Below, piece by piece: positions 1-9,392 of a stretch of DNA of 64,000 bases (position 1 is its first letter; every line of letters starts with the position of its first letter). Position numbers and translations under genes: made by a program. The stretch lies in assembly GCF_016839145.1 (NCBI RefSeq), contig NZ_CP069302.1:1-64000 (forward strand). Direction: 5' to 3'. This DNA is from Shinella sp. PSBB067. Lineage in GTDB: Bacteria; Pseudomonadota; Alphaproteobacteria; Rhizobiales; Rhizobiaceae. The notes under the pieces are model-generated. The model saw only the letters and a program-made list of their open reading frames with translations. It ran no database searches and was not told the DNA's origin.

Positions 1-821
1 ACGAGGTCTTCCTTGATGGCGCGCAGCGTCTTCGCCGCCTTCGGCCTGTCGGCATAGGCGACGAGGTTGGCCAGCATGTCCACGACGGCGAGATAGGCGT
101 AGCGCGTCGAGGTCGGCCGGAAGATGTTCGTTCCCTCCGGCAGGTCGATCGCGATCACCACGTCGGCCGCTGCCGCGACCGGCGAATGGCTCCGGGTAAC
201 GACGATGGCCGGAACGCTGCGTTGCCGCAGAAGTTCGAGGCAGTGAACGAGGGCGCGGTCGCGGCCGGTGAAGGATGAGGCGAACACCACCGAGCCCGGC
301 TGGGCCGCGGCAGAGAGCATCGCGTTCATGTTGTGATCGTTCGAGGCGGCGATGCGGCATCCGAGCCGGAAAAGCCGGTTCTGCAACTCGTTGACCACCA
401 TCGAGGAATTGCCGCTGGCGCCGAAAGCCAGGATGAACTCGGCGCCGCGCAGCAGCCCGGCCGCCTTTTCCAGGGCGGCAAGATCGACCTGCCGGTGCAA
501 CTGGAACAGCGCCGCCTGCGCATTCGCCAGCACGTCGTCGGCAACCTCCTGCGCCGTTTCCGTCAGCACTTCCGGGCGAACGTAGCGCAGGCCCACCGCG
601 GTCAGCCGCGCGAGTTGTACCTTGAAGTCCGGAAATCCCTTGCATCCCATCCGGCGGCAGAAGCGCGTCACGGTCGGCGGCGAGACCCCCGCGCGCGCCG
701 CGAAGTCGCCGATCGAGGCGTTCATGGCGAAATCCACATTCTCCAGCACGAAATCCGCAAGCGCCCGGTCCAGCCCGGAAAGGCCGCCCTCGTCATCCGT
801 CAGCGCGTGAAAAAGATCCAT
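1..821 (-). CDS. MurR/RpiR-family transcriptional regulator (partial, runs off left edge)
   Basis: About 273 residues are visible and the C-terminus lies outside the window. Translation from the ATG at 821 begins MDLFHALTDDEGG. Residues about 1-75 form the RpiR-type helix-turn-helix (FAARAGVSPPTVTRFCRRMG). Residues about 115-245 form a SIS sugar-phosphate-binding domain (ILAFGASGNSSMVV, then VVFASSFTGRDRALVHC). Regulators of this family sense phosphosugars or other small metabolites and usually control an adjacent catabolic operon. The divergent M81 peptidase gene and the palindromes between the two genes make local control likely. The ligand cannot be read from the sequence. Confidence 0.9.
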   Translation of the reverse strand, partial: MDLFHALTDDEGGLSGLDRALADFVLENVDFAMNASIGDFAARAGVSPPTVTRFCRRMGCKGFPDFKVQLARLTAVGLRYVRPEVLTETAQEVADDVLANAQAALFQLHRQVDLAALEKAAGLLRGAEFILAFGASGNSSMVVNELQNRLFRLGCRIAASNDHNMNAMLSAAAQPGSVVFASSFTGRDRALVHCLELLRQRSVPAIVVTRSHSPVAAAADVVIAIDLPEGTNIFRPTSTRYAYLAVVDMLANLVAYADRPKAAKTLRAIKEDL

Positions 822-1059
822 TCGCTCCCTGCCGACGAAGCGCCCTCCGCCTGTCTGAAAATGCGTTTCCCGCCGTAAACCGTCATAACACAGGGCGCGA
901 CGGCATCAATATGCCGGCTTATTGAAAATGAATTTCATAATTTTAGTCTCTTTTCGGGGTGGGTAATGAAAATTCTTGCAAGAATCCAGAATTTGAGAAA
1001 ATAGATAACGGATTGTCACGCCCAGGACCGGCCGGGCCCATCGTCAGGACCGCCCACCG
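822..1059. promoter_or_regulatory. Divergent promoter region with two palindromes
   Basis: This region lies between the rpiR-type gene and the M81 peptidase gene. It holds an 18-bp near-perfect palindrome at 907-924 (CAATATGCCGGCTTATTG, 16 of 18 positions paired) and an 11-bp perfect one at 928-938 (ATGAATTTCAT) in an AT-rich stretch. RpiR regulators bind inverted repeats of this kind, so these are candidate operators for the divergent regulator (inference). A parS-like 16-mer sits at 865-880. Confidence 0.45.
865..880. other. Candidate parS-like site 1
   Basis: GTTTCCCGCCGTAAAC fits the repABC centromere pattern GTT-N4-GC-N4-AAC. It differs at one base from the 16-mer at 56000-56015. It is intergenic, but about 49 kb from repA, so it is the least certain of the three sites. 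Confidence 0.35.
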
Positions 1060-2541
1060 ATGCGCATCTTCACCGCCTCGCTTGCCACCGAGACCAACAC
1101 GTTCTCGCCCGTCCCCACGGACATGAATTCCTTCAAGGCCGCCTTCTACGCCGGCCCGGGCGAGCATCCGGATACGCCGACGCTTTGCTCGTCCGTCGTG
1201 CCCATCCTGCGACGGCGCGGGCGGGCCGAGGGGTTCACCGTTATCGAGGGCACGTCCTGCTGGGCGGAACCCGCCGGCCTCATCCAGCGGCAGACCTACG
1301 AGACGCTGCGCGAGCGGATCCTCGGCGAGCTCGAAGCCGCGCTGCCGGTCGATGCCGTCGTGCTCGGCCTGCACGGCGCGATGGTGGCGCAGGGATACGA
1401 CGACCCGGAAGGGGATTTCCTTTCGCACATCCGCGCGCTCGTCGGCCCGCAGGTGCTGATTGCCGTCGAGTTCGACCCGCACAGCCATCTCACGGCCAGA
1501 CGCCTTGCCAATCTTGACATCATGGCGGCCTTCCTCGAATTTCCGCACACGGACTTCGAGGAGCGCGGCGAGCATGTCGTAGGACTGGCGCTTCGCACGC
1601 TGAGAGGCGAGATCCGGCCGGCCGTCTCCACTTTCGACTGCCGCATGATCACCATATACCCGACGAGCCGCGAACCGATGCGCTCCTTCGTCGACCGGTT
1701 TAAGGCGATGGAGGGCCGGGACGGCATCCTGTCGATTTCCGTCATCCACGGCTTCATGGCCGGCGATGTGCCGGAAATGGGCACGCGCATCGTCGTCGTC
1801 ACCGACGGCGAGAAGGCGAAGGGCGACGCGCTGGCGGAACGGCTCGGGCAGGAACTCTACCGCCTGCGCCGCAAGACGGCCATGCCGATGCTCGACACGG
1901 AGGCCGGCCTGGACCGGGCGCTCGCGGTGCGCACCGGCCAGCCGGACCGCTCGGTCGTCATTGCCGACGTCTGGGACAATCCCGGCGGCGGGGTCGCGGG
2001 CGATGCGACCTTCATCCTGCGCCGGATGATCGAGCGCGGCTTCGAAAATGTCGCGGTGGCGACGATCTGGGATCCGATTGCCGTCTCCTTCTGCCATGCC
2101 GCCGGCGAGGGGGCGGAGCTGGCCCTTCGCTTCGGCGGCAAGTCTGGGCCGGAAGGCGGCGAGCCGCTCGACCTGCGCGTCACGGTGCAAGGTGTCTTTG
2201 CTGCCGGCTGGCAGAGCTTCCGCAACAGCCGCGTGACGCTTGGCAGCACGGCGGTGGTGCGACCCGTCGGCACGACCATCGACATCGTGCTGATCACCAG
2301 CCGCACCCAGACCTACGAACCGGACATCTTTTCCAACCAGGGGGTGGATTTTGCCGAAAAGGCCTTCCTGCTGGTGAAGTCGACCAACCATTTTCACGCC
2401 GGTTTCCAGCCCGTCTCCTCCGAGATCGTCTACATCGCCGCCCCGACCTCCTACCCGACCGACCCCGCGAAGACGGCCTACCGCAAGGCCCGCCTCGACA
2501 TCTGGCCGCGCGTCGAGGATCCGCTCGGGCTCGACGGCTGA
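1060..2541 (+). CDS. M81 family metallopeptidase (MlrC-like)
   Basis: A 493-residue protein of normal length for the MlrC (microcystin LR degradation protein C) family. The start MRIFTASLATETNTFSP is the typical N-terminus. Family motifs include LHGAMVAQGYDDPEGD (about residue 105), VEFDPHSHLT (about 137), DVWDNPGGGVAGDAT (about 304) and a C-terminal region ending in YRKARLDIWP. The His/Asp positions in these motifs are the expected metal ligands. Members are zinc peptidases or amidohydrolases; most rhizobial copies are of unknown substrate and sit beside transporter genes. The RpiR regulator upstream suggests a catabolic locus continuing beyond the left edge. No convincing Shine-Dalgarno precedes the ATG. 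Confidence 0.85.
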   Translation: MRIFTASLATETNTFSPVPTDMNSFKAAFYAGPGEHPDTPTLCSSVVPILRRRGRAEGFTVIEGTSCWAEPAGLIQRQTYETLRERILGELEAALPVDAVVLGLHGAMVAQGYDDPEGDFLSHIRALVGPQVLIAVEFDPHSHLTARRLANLDIMAAFLEFPHTDFEERGEHVVGLALRTLRGEIRPAVSTFDCRMITIYPTSREPMRSFVDRFKAMEGRDGILSISVIHGFMAGDVPEMGTRIVVVTDGEKAKGDALAERLGQELYRLRRKTAMPMLDTEAGLDRALAVRTGQPDRSVVIADVWDNPGGGVAGDATFILRRMIERGFENVAVATIWDPIAVSFCHAAGEGAELALRFGGKSGPEGGEPLDLRVTVQGVFAAGWQSFRNSRVTLGSTAVVRPVGTTIDIVLITSRTQTYEPDIFSNQGVDFAEKAFLLVKSTNHFHAGFQPVSSEIVYIAAPTSYPTDPAKTAYRKARLDIWPRVEDPLGLDG

Positions 2542-2559
2542 GGCCCTTGCGTCATTTTA

Positions 2560-2607
2560 CCGATGCACGGCCTTGCGGCGGGTTGCCGCAGCAAGGCCGT
2601 GCATCGG
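2560..2607. terminator. Long perfect hairpin downstream of M81 gene
   Basis: Seventeen-base perfect inverted repeat (arms 2560-2576 and 2591-2607) with a 14-base loop that can itself pair in part. It lies 19 bases after the M81 stop codon. No T-run follows on the plus strand, so it may act as an mRNA-stabilising or weak terminator structure. Confidence 0.6.
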
Positions 2608-2757
2608 AAATATTCGCAATTTATGGGGGTATTCTTCGCGCCTGGGTTTCAACATGACGAATGTCAACAGGCTTTTCTTAAGACCGAGCTTTGCATATCG
2701 GCGGGGTGGATGAACCGCTTTTGAAAGGCATGACGCCTCTTCCAGGGAGTGCCTGTT

Positions 2758-4944
2758 ATGCGAATGGTCGACGTTTCCATCAATAAACGCCTTTGGGCAG
2801 CCGTCGCCCTGCCGATGCTGGCGGCGGGGTATCTTGCCTACGCCCAGATTTCGGATCGCTTCCATACCTATGGCGAGATGCGGGAAATCGTCGCCGTCAG
2901 CCACGAGCTTGTGAACCTTGGCGACATCGTTCACCGCCTGCAGGTCGAGCGCGGCCTGACGGCCGGGTTCCTCGGCTCGAAGGGCGTGAAGAATGCCGCG
3001 GAGCTGCGCGATGCCCGTGCTGCCTCCGACGCGGCGACGGCCGGGTTCTCTGCGGTCGTGGACAATCTCGCCAATGCCGCCGCCATCGATCTTTCCGCCG
3101 TCCGCCAGGAATTTCAGGCGCGCCTTTCGGCCGTCTCCGACCTGCGCCGTTCGGTCGACGACCTGAGCGCCGCAAGCGGCGATGTCCTTTCGACCTATGC
3201 CAGCGCCATCGGCAGCATCGTCACGCTCGCCGGCGAGGTTTCGAAGACGGCGGGCGATGCCGCCATCGCCAAGCAGATGACGGGCTACGTGTACCTGATG
3301 CAGGCCAAGGAAATGGCGGGGCAGGAACGGGCCATGGGCAACGGCTTCATCGTGTCCGGCCATGCCGACCCGGCCCGGTTCGACAAGTTCACGAACTACG
3401 CGGGCGCACAGGAGGCGCTGATCTCGTCCGCGCTGTCAGCGCAGGACGAGGCACATCGCGCGCGTTACGAGGCGCTGCTTGCCGGCGCGTCCGGCGAGGT
3501 CGCCGATATCCGCTCCCGCCTGGTTTCCGGCGGCGCCGACGCGGACCTGTCCGGGCTGGAGAGCGCCGGCTGGTTTGCCGCCGCGACACGGCGCATCGAT
3601 GCCATGAAGGAGATCGAGAACGCGACCCTGGAAGAGATCGGCGCGACGGCGGCGGCGGCGGCCGGCACGGCCTATAGAAGCTTCCTCCTCCTTGCTGCGC
3701 TTTGCCTGGCGGGCTGGCTGTTCATGATGGGTCTTTCGAGCCTGATGGCGATGACGGTGGTCCGCCCCATCGGGCGCATGGTCGAAGCCATGCGGCGCCT
3801 GGCATCCGGTGACCTCAACTTCGCCTCCGTCGCGACGGGCCGCAAGGACGAGATCGGCGACATGGAGGCGGCCGTCGAGGTCTTCCACGAGGCCGCGATC
3901 CGCAACCGGGACCTGGAGGCCGCCGAGGCCGGGCGGCGCGAGCGGGCGGAGAGGGAGCGCGCCGAAATGCAGCGCGCCGCGGAAGCCGAGGCCGAAGCCC
4001 GCCTCGTCCAGGCGACCACCATCTTTGCCAGGAGCATGCAGCGCCTTGCCGCCGGCGACCTTGCATGCGAGCTGAACCAGCCGCTCGATTCCCACTTCGA
4101 GGCCCTGCGCGCTGATTTCAACGATTCCGTCCGACAGTTGCGCGAAACGCTCCAGGGCGTGGGGCATGCGGTCGCTACCGTCACCGACGGCTCGCAGGAG
4201 ATCTCCACGGCATCCGACGAGCTTTCCAGGCGCACCGAGCAGCAGGCCGCCTCGCTGGAGGAGACGGCCGCCGCGCTCGAGCAGATCACCGCGAACGTCT
4301 CGGCGACCTCCAAGCGCGCCGCGGAGGCGCGCGACATGGTGCGCCATGCCCGCAGCAAGGCCGATGCCTCCGGGGCCGTGGTCGGCAATGCCGTCACGGC
4401 GATGCAGCGGATCGATCATGCCTCGCGCCAGATCGGCCAGATCATCGGCGTCATCGACGAGATCGCCTTCCAGACGAACCTGCTTGCGCTCAATGCCGGG
4501 GTGGAAGCGGCGCGGGCGGGCGATGCGGGCAAGGGCTTTGCCGTCGTCGCGCAGGAGGTGCGCGAACTCGCCCAGCGTTCGGCCAAGGCCGCCCGGGAAA
4601 TCAAGGAACTCGTCGGCAATTCGGAAGAGGCGGTCGGCGCAGGCGTGCGCCTTGTCGGCGATACCGGCACGGGCCTGAGCGAGATCAGCGACATCGTGCT
4701 GGCGGTCAACCAGCACATGGAGGCGATCGCCACGGCGGCGCAGGAGCAATCCGCGGGCCTTTTGCAGATCAATACAGCCGTCAACCACATGGACCAGACC
4801 ACCCAGCAGAACGCGGCGATGGTGGAGGAGATGAATGCGGCGGGCGCGACCCTGGCGCAGGAAAGCCTGAACCTCAACGAACTGCTCTCGCAGTTCCGGC
4901 TCGAACAGCCGGCGGCCGCGCAGCGATACGGCGTCGCCGCCTGA
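2758..4944 (+). CDS. Methyl-accepting chemotaxis protein with NIT sensor domain
   Basis: A 728-residue transmembrane chemoreceptor. TM1 is at about residues 12-29. The periplasmic region resembles the nitrate/nitrite-sensing NIT domain ([17 protein letters not shown] at about 60, and a later QERAMGNGF). TM2 is at about 305-330, followed by HAMP ([19 protein letters not shown]). The cytoplasmic signalling hairpin contains the conserved tip [20 protein letters not shown]. The ATG at 2758 was chosen because AGGGAG lies eight bases upstream; a GTG nine bases earlier and an ATG at 2764 are alternatives. It would couple periplasmic ligand sensing to CheA/CheW encoded elsewhere. The NIT assignment rests on motif similarity only. 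Confidence 0.88.
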   Translation: MRMVDVSINKRLWAAVALPMLAAGYLAYAQISDRFHTYGEMREIVAVSHELVNLGDIVHRLQVERGLTAGFLGSKGVKNAAELRDARAASDAATAGFSAVVDNLANAAAIDLSAVRQEFQARLSAVSDLRRSVDDLSAASGDVLSTYASAIGSIVTLAGEVSKTAGDAAIAKQMTGYVYLMQAKEMAGQERAMGNGFIVSGHADPARFDKFTNYAGAQEALISSALSAQDEAHRARYEALLAGASGEVADIRSRLVSGGADADLSGLESAGWFAAATRRIDAMKEIENATLEEIGATAAAAAGTAYRSFLLLAALCLAGWLFMMGLSSLMAMTVVRPIGRMVEAMRRLASGDLNFASVATGRKDEIGDMEAAVEVFHEAAIRNRDLEAAEAGRRERAERERAEMQRAAEAEAEARLVQATTIFARSMQRLAAGDLACELNQPLDSHFEALRADFNDSVRQLRETLQGVGHAVATVTDGSQEISTASDELSRRTEQQAASLEETAAALEQITANVSATSKRAAEARDMVRHARSKADASGAVVGNAVTAMQRIDHASRQIGQIIGVIDEIAFQTNLLALNAGVEAARAGDAGKGFAVVAQEVRELAQRSAKAAREIKELVGNSEEAVGAGVRLVGDTGTGLSEISDIVLAVNQHMEAIATAAQEQSAGLLQINTAVNHMDQTTQQNAAMVEEMNAAGATLAQESLNLNELLSQFRLEQPAAAQRYGVAA

Positions 4945-5091
4945 GCGGCCACCCTTGCCCACCGCGACGGGCGGCATCGGCCATGCCGGCCCGCCGCGGT
5001 AATGGGGCGGTCCTGACGCATTTCTTTTCCTCATGCGAAAAGCGTCCGATATTTGCCACATCTGCGGCTAGGATGCGCCCGAAGTTTCAGC

Positions 5092-7701
5092 ATGAGTTGC
5101 AAGATGGCGCACGAGAAGAGCGTGGTTATTGAAGGTCGGGCCTCCTGGCTCGTCCGGGTGTTCCTGACATACAGGCTCTATATTCTCGGCGCGGCGAGCC
5201 TGCTGGTCTTCGCGCTGGTGGCGTTCGGCATCTACCGGCTGACGGCGGAGGTGCGCTACGACGAGGTGCTCGATGCGCTTTCGGCGACCTCCTGGCGCGC
5301 CATCGCGCTTGCGGCGCTCTTTACCGGCCTCAGCTTCCTGGCGCTCATCTTCTATGATTCCAACGCCCTCGACTATATCGGCCGGAAGCGACCGTTCCCG
5401 GCCGTCGCGGTGACGGCCTTCATGGCCTATGCGGTGGGCAACACGGTGGGTTTCGGGCCGCTCAGCGGCGGGGCGATCCGCTTCCGCGCCTATTCCCGCC
5501 TCGGCCTTTCGCCGGGCGACATCGCGCGCGTCATCGCCTTCGTCACGCTGTCCTTCGGCCTCGGGCTCCTGTCCGTCAGCGCGCTCGCGACGCTTGCCGT
5601 CGCCCCGCGCGTCGCCGGCATTCTCGGTATCGATGCGTTCTGGCTGCGCGTCATCGCCGTCCTGATCCTCGCAGGGCTGGTCGCTGTGTTCTACCTGGGG
5701 CGCAATGGACGGGTGGTCGGCTTTGCCGGCCTCAGGCTGCGCCTGCCGGACAGCCGCACGACGTCCCGGCAGTTCCTCGTTTCCGCCTTCGACATCGCCG
5801 CGGCCGCATCCGTGCTCTATGTGCTTCTGCCCGACACCCATGTCGGCTGGCCGACATTCCTCGCCGTCTATGCGGTCGCGATCGGCTTCGGCGTCCTCAG
5901 CCATGTCCCCGCCGGCCTCGGCGTGTTCGAGGCCGTGATCATGGCCGGCCTTTCCAACGCCATCGGCATCGACCAACTGCTCGGCAGCCTCGTCCTCTAC
6001 CGGCTGATCTACTACGTCCTGCCGCTGCTGCTGGCGACCGTGCTCCTGCTGATCACCGAGATGCGCCGCGTGGTGCTGAGGCCGGGCGTGGCGGAAGCGG
6101 TGCAGCTTGCCGGAAAGCTCGCCCCGGCGCTGATCGCCACGCTTTCGCTGGTGCTCGGCGCCATGCTGATCTTCTCCAGCGTCGTGCCGACACCCGATTC
6201 GGATCTCGACTTCCTCTCCAACTACCTGCCGCTGCCGATCGTCGAGGGGGCGCATTTCCTGTCGAGCCTGCTCGGGCTGCTCCTCATCGTCGCCGCCCGC
6301 GGCCTCGGCCAGCGGCTGGACGGCGCCTGGTGGGTGGCGCTCGGCGGCGCCTGCGTCGCCTTCGCCTTCGCCTTCCTGAAGGCGGTCGCCGTCTTCGAGG
6401 CCGCCCTGCTCGCCCTCTTCATCGTCGCGCTCCTGGCCAACGCCCGCGCCTTCGACCGCCACAGTTCGCTGCTCCGGCAGGCGCTTGGTCCATCCTGGCT
6501 CGCCGCCATCGCGGTCATCCTCGTCACCGCCTTCGTCATCCTGCTCTTCGTCTACCGCGATACGGACTATGCGCACGAACTGTGGTGGCAGTTCGAATTC
6601 TCCGAGGAGGCGCCGCGCGGCCTGCGCGCGCTGCTGGGACTTGCCATCGCCGCCTCGGCGCTCGCGCTGTCCAGCCTGCTGCGGCCCGCGCATTTCCGCA
6701 CGGAGGGACCGACGGCGGAGGAGCTGCAGCAGGCGGTCGCGATCACGATGGGTCAGGACGTGGCCGATGCCAACCTCGTGCGCATGGGCGACAAGCGGCT
6801 GCTCTTCTCCGCCTCCGGCCGGTCCTACATCATGTACGGCATTCACGGCCGCTCCTGGATCGCGCTCGCCGACCCGATCGGCGCCGAGGAGGAGTTTGCC
6901 GAACTGGTCTGGCAGTTCGTCGGTGCGGCGCGTGCCGGCGGCGGGCGGGCGGCCTTCTACCAGATCTCGCCGGCCCTGCTGTCGGCCTGCGCGGATGTCG
7001 GCCTCAGGGCCTTCAAGCTCGGCGAACTGGCGGTCATCGACCTCACGCATTTCGAGATGAAGGGAAGCCGCTTCGCGAACCTCCGGCAGTCCTACGGCCG
7101 CGGTGCGCGCGACGGTCTCAGCTTCTCCGTCGTCCGACCCGGCGAGGTGGAGGCTATCCTGCCCGAGCTCCGTGCGGTTTCCGACGCCTGGCTCGCCCAT
7201 CACAATGCGAAGGAAAAGACCTTCTCGCTCGGGGCGTTCGCCGACGACTATGTATGCTCGCAGCCGGTCGCCGTGGTGCGGCTCGAAGGACGCATCGTCG
7301 CCTTCGCCACACTGATGGTGACGGATACGAAGGCCGAGGCGACGGTGGACCTCATGCGCTTTGCCCCGGAAGCGCCCAAGGGCACGATGGATTTCCTCTT
7401 CGCCAGCATTCTCGAATATCTGCGCGGCGAGGGCTACCGGCAGTTCAACCTCGGCATGGCGCCGCTTTCGGGCATGGCGCGGCGCGAGGCGGCTCCGGTC
7501 TGGGACCGGGTCGGCGCGACGCTTTTCGAGCACGGCGAGCGCTTCTACAACTTCAAGGGCCTGCGTGCCTTCAAATCGAAGTTCCATCCCCGCTGGGAAC
7601 CGCGCTATCTTGCCGTGTCGAACGGCACCGGGGCGGCACTGGCATTGATGGACGTGACCTTTCTCATCGGCGGCGGCGTCAAGGGAGTGATTTCCAAATG
7701 A
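5092..7701 (+). CDS. lpiA: Bifunctional lysyl-phosphatidylglycerol synthase/flippase, LpiA/MprF family
   Basis: About 869 residues. The N-terminal half has many membrane segments (flippase part, about residues 20-545). The soluble C-terminal part (about 565-850) is the DUF2156/GNAT-like lysyltransferase, with LRQSYGRGARDGLSFS and a tail KGLRAFKSKFHPRWEPRYLAV typical of MprF. It transfers lysine from Lys-tRNA to phosphatidylglycerol and moves the product across the inner membrane, giving acid and cationic-peptide tolerance. It overlaps the next gene by ATGA, matching the acid-induced lpiA-atvA operon of Rhizobium tropici and Sinorhizobium medicae. Start uncertain: ATG at 5092 or 5104; an upstream TTG at 5053 is less likely. 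Confidence 0.92.
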   Translation: MSCKMAHEKSVVIEGRASWLVRVFLTYRLYILGAASLLVFALVAFGIYRLTAEVRYDEVLDALSATSWRAIALAALFTGLSFLALIFYDSNALDYIGRKRPFPAVAVTAFMAYAVGNTVGFGPLSGGAIRFRAYSRLGLSPGDIARVIAFVTLSFGLGLLSVSALATLAVAPRVAGILGIDAFWLRVIAVLILAGLVAVFYLGRNGRVVGFAGLRLRLPDSRTTSRQFLVSAFDIAAAASVLYVLLPDTHVGWPTFLAVYAVAIGFGVLSHVPAGLGVFEAVIMAGLSNAIGIDQLLGSLVLYRLIYYVLPLLLATVLLLITEMRRVVLRPGVAEAVQLAGKLAPALIATLSLVLGAMLIFSSVVPTPDSDLDFLSNYLPLPIVEGAHFLSSLLGLLLIVAARGLGQRLDGAWWVALGGACVAFAFAFLKAVAVFEAALLALFIVALLANARAFDRHSSLLRQALGPSWLAAIAVILVTAFVILLFVYRDTDYAHELWWQFEFSEEAPRGLRALLGLAIAASALALSSLLRPAHFRTEGPTAEELQQAVAITMGQDVADANLVRMGDKRLLFSASGRSYIMYGIHGRSWIALADPIGAEEEFAELVWQFVGAARAGGGRAAFYQISPALLSACADVGLRAFKLGELAVIDLTHFEMKGSRFANLRQSYGRGARDGLSFSVVRPGEVEAILPELRAVSDAWLAHHNAKEKTFSLGAFADDYVCSQPVAVVRLEGRIVAFATLMVTDTKAEATVDLMRFAPEAPKGTMDFLFASILEYLRGEGYRQFNLGMAPLSGMARREAAPVWDRVGATLFEHGERFYNFKGLRAFKSKFHPRWEPRYLAVSNGTGAALALMDVTFLIGGGVKGVISK

Positions 7702-9065
7702 GCATGATCCATCGTGTTGCCGCGGCCGGCATTGTCGCGACATTCCTGCCGCTTGCGGCCATGGCGCAGGATACCCCGCAGGCTTTCACCACCGGCATGA
7801 TCCCGGGCGGCCACATCTTCATGCCGCAGGACCCGCCCGAGGCGAGCGTCTTCCTGATCTCGGACGCTGCGGGCTGGGGGGCGGACGAGGAGAAGGAAGC
7901 GGCCGACCTCGTGGACAAGGGCGCCGCCGTCGTGGGCATCGATTTCCCGACCTATCTGAAGGCTCTGCAGGCCGACGACGGCGACTGCGTCTACATGGTC
8001 TCCGACGTCGAATCGCTCGCCCATCAGGTGCAGCGGGCCGGCGGTGCGACGAGCTACAGCCCGACCGTCATCGCCGGGATCGGCGAAGGCGGCGCGCTGG
8101 CACTCGCCATGATCGCGCAGAGCCCGGCCGCCACCATCGACGAAGCCATCGCCGTCGATCCGGAGGCCGGAATCCCGCTCGACAAGATCCTCTGCACGCC
8201 GGCCTCGAAGACCAAAGCGGACGGCCGCACGGTCTACGGCCTGAGCGACGGCCCGCTTCCCGCCACGGTGACCGTGCTTCTTACCGGAAAGGCGCCGAAA
8301 GGCGGCCGCGATCACGTCGCCGCGCTGAAGGCGGCCCATGCCGACATCGACATCCGTGATGTGTCCTCGTCCGCGACGGAGGCGCTGTCGCAGGCGCTTG
8401 CCGACCGGATGGACGCGGCTGGCGACACCGACACGCCGCTCGGCCTGCCGCTTGCCGTCCTGAAGGCGAAGCCGGCGCATGATACGATGGCGGTCGTCTA
8501 TTCGGGCGATGGCGGCTGGCGCGACATCGACAAGCAGGTGGCCGGCGCCCTGCAGCAGCGCGGCATCCCCGTCGTCGGGGTGGATTCGCTGCGTTACTTC
8601 TGGTCGGAGCGCAAGCCGCAGGAAACGGCCGACGACCTCACTCGCATCATCGACGCCTTCCGCAAGGAATGGAACGTCGAGCATGTGCTGCTCATCGGCT
8701 ATTCCTTCGGCGCGGACGTTCTGCCGGCGACTTATAACCTCCTCACGCCGGAGGACAGGGCGCGCGTGGCGCAGATGACGCTCATGGCCCTTTCACGCCA
8801 GGTGGACTACGAGATTTCGGTCACCGGCTGGCTGGGTGTCGCGGGCGCCGGCGCGGGCGGGGATCCGGTGAAGGACATCGCGAAGATCGATTCGAAGCTC
8901 GTGCAATGCATCTACGGCGCGGACGAGGATGATGATCCCTGCCCCTCGCTGAAGGCGTCCGGCGTCGAATCGATCAGCATCGACGGCGGTCACCATTTCG
9001 ACGGCGACTATGACGCGCTCGCCGAACGCATCATCGCCGGCCTTAAGCAGCGCCTTGGAAAGTGA
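7698..9065 (+). CDS. atvA: AcvB/VirJ-family lysyl-phosphatidylglycerol hydrolase
   Basis: A 455-residue exported protein with a Sec signal peptide (residues 1-26, MSMIHRVAAAGIVATFLPLA, cleavage after AMAQ). Two related alpha/beta regions follow, as in Agrobacterium AcvB. The C-terminal VirJ domain carries the nucleophile elbow IGYSFGADV and a terminal GGHHFDGDYD with the likely catalytic histidine. In Agrobacterium AcvB hydrolyses lysyl-phosphatidylglycerol in the periplasm, so it would balance the synthase encoded just upstream. The ATG overlaps the lpiA stop codon (ATGA), and a GGGAG lies about ten bases before it, so the two genes are translationally coupled. The first region also has GIGEGGALA, which lacks a serine nucleophile. 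Confidence 0.9.
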   Translation: MSMIHRVAAAGIVATFLPLAAMAQDTPQAFTTGMIPGGHIFMPQDPPEASVFLISDAAGWGADEEKEAADLVDKGAAVVGIDFPTYLKALQADDGDCVYMVSDVESLAHQVQRAGGATSYSPTVIAGIGEGGALALAMIAQSPAATIDEAIAVDPEAGIPLDKILCTPASKTKADGRTVYGLSDGPLPATVTVLLTGKAPKGGRDHVAALKAAHADIDIRDVSSSATEALSQALADRMDAAGDTDTPLGLPLAVLKAKPAHDTMAVVYSGDGGWRDIDKQVAGALQQRGIPVVGVDSLRYFWSERKPQETADDLTRIIDAFRKEWNVEHVLLIGYSFGADVLPATYNLLTPEDRARVAQMTLMALSRQVDYEISVTGWLGVAGAGAGGDPVKDIAKIDSKLVQCIYGADEDDDPCPSLKASGVESISIDGGHHFDGDYDALAERIIAGLKQRLGK

Positions 9066-9392
9066 CAAAGCCTGCGGCGATCGCGGAAGATTACAGGTCG
9101 TTCATGATGTGACGGGTCGCAGCGCAATGCGGCCCGCACCGCCACTTCCGCAGGTGCTTGAGATCCAAGGAAAAAGCGCCAGGGAGTTGGCCGCGAACTC
9201 TCCGATCCCGGCAATAATTTGGCAGATCGGCCCTCCGGAATCTTATTTAATTGTAACATGACTTGGCCCGCGCGGCGGGCCTATAGATGGTGTCAGGCTG
9301 GATGCCGCCGGCGGGAGAAGGAGCCCGCGACGCGACGGCATCGGACAGCCGGCGGGAAAGCGAGACCTTTCCCCTCTTCGAGGAGACGCATC
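9066..9392. other. Intergenic stretch, 327 bases
   Basis: No convincing gene. It contains an AT-rich patch around 9240-9260 and, just downstream, a perfect hairpin of GGCCCGC and GCGGGCC (about 9265-9281) followed by TATAGAT. These could be the atvA terminator and the promoter of the next gene. Short reading frames on both strands have no ribosome-binding site. Confidence 0.4.

Noticed and set aside
5068..7743. 891-codon open frame on the minus strand across lpiA
   Set aside because: GC-rich antisense shadow of a gene with clear MprF motifs; its translation is low-complexity and charged. The same holds for other long frames opposite well-supported genes (for example 943-2397, 3436-5061, 32521-34713).
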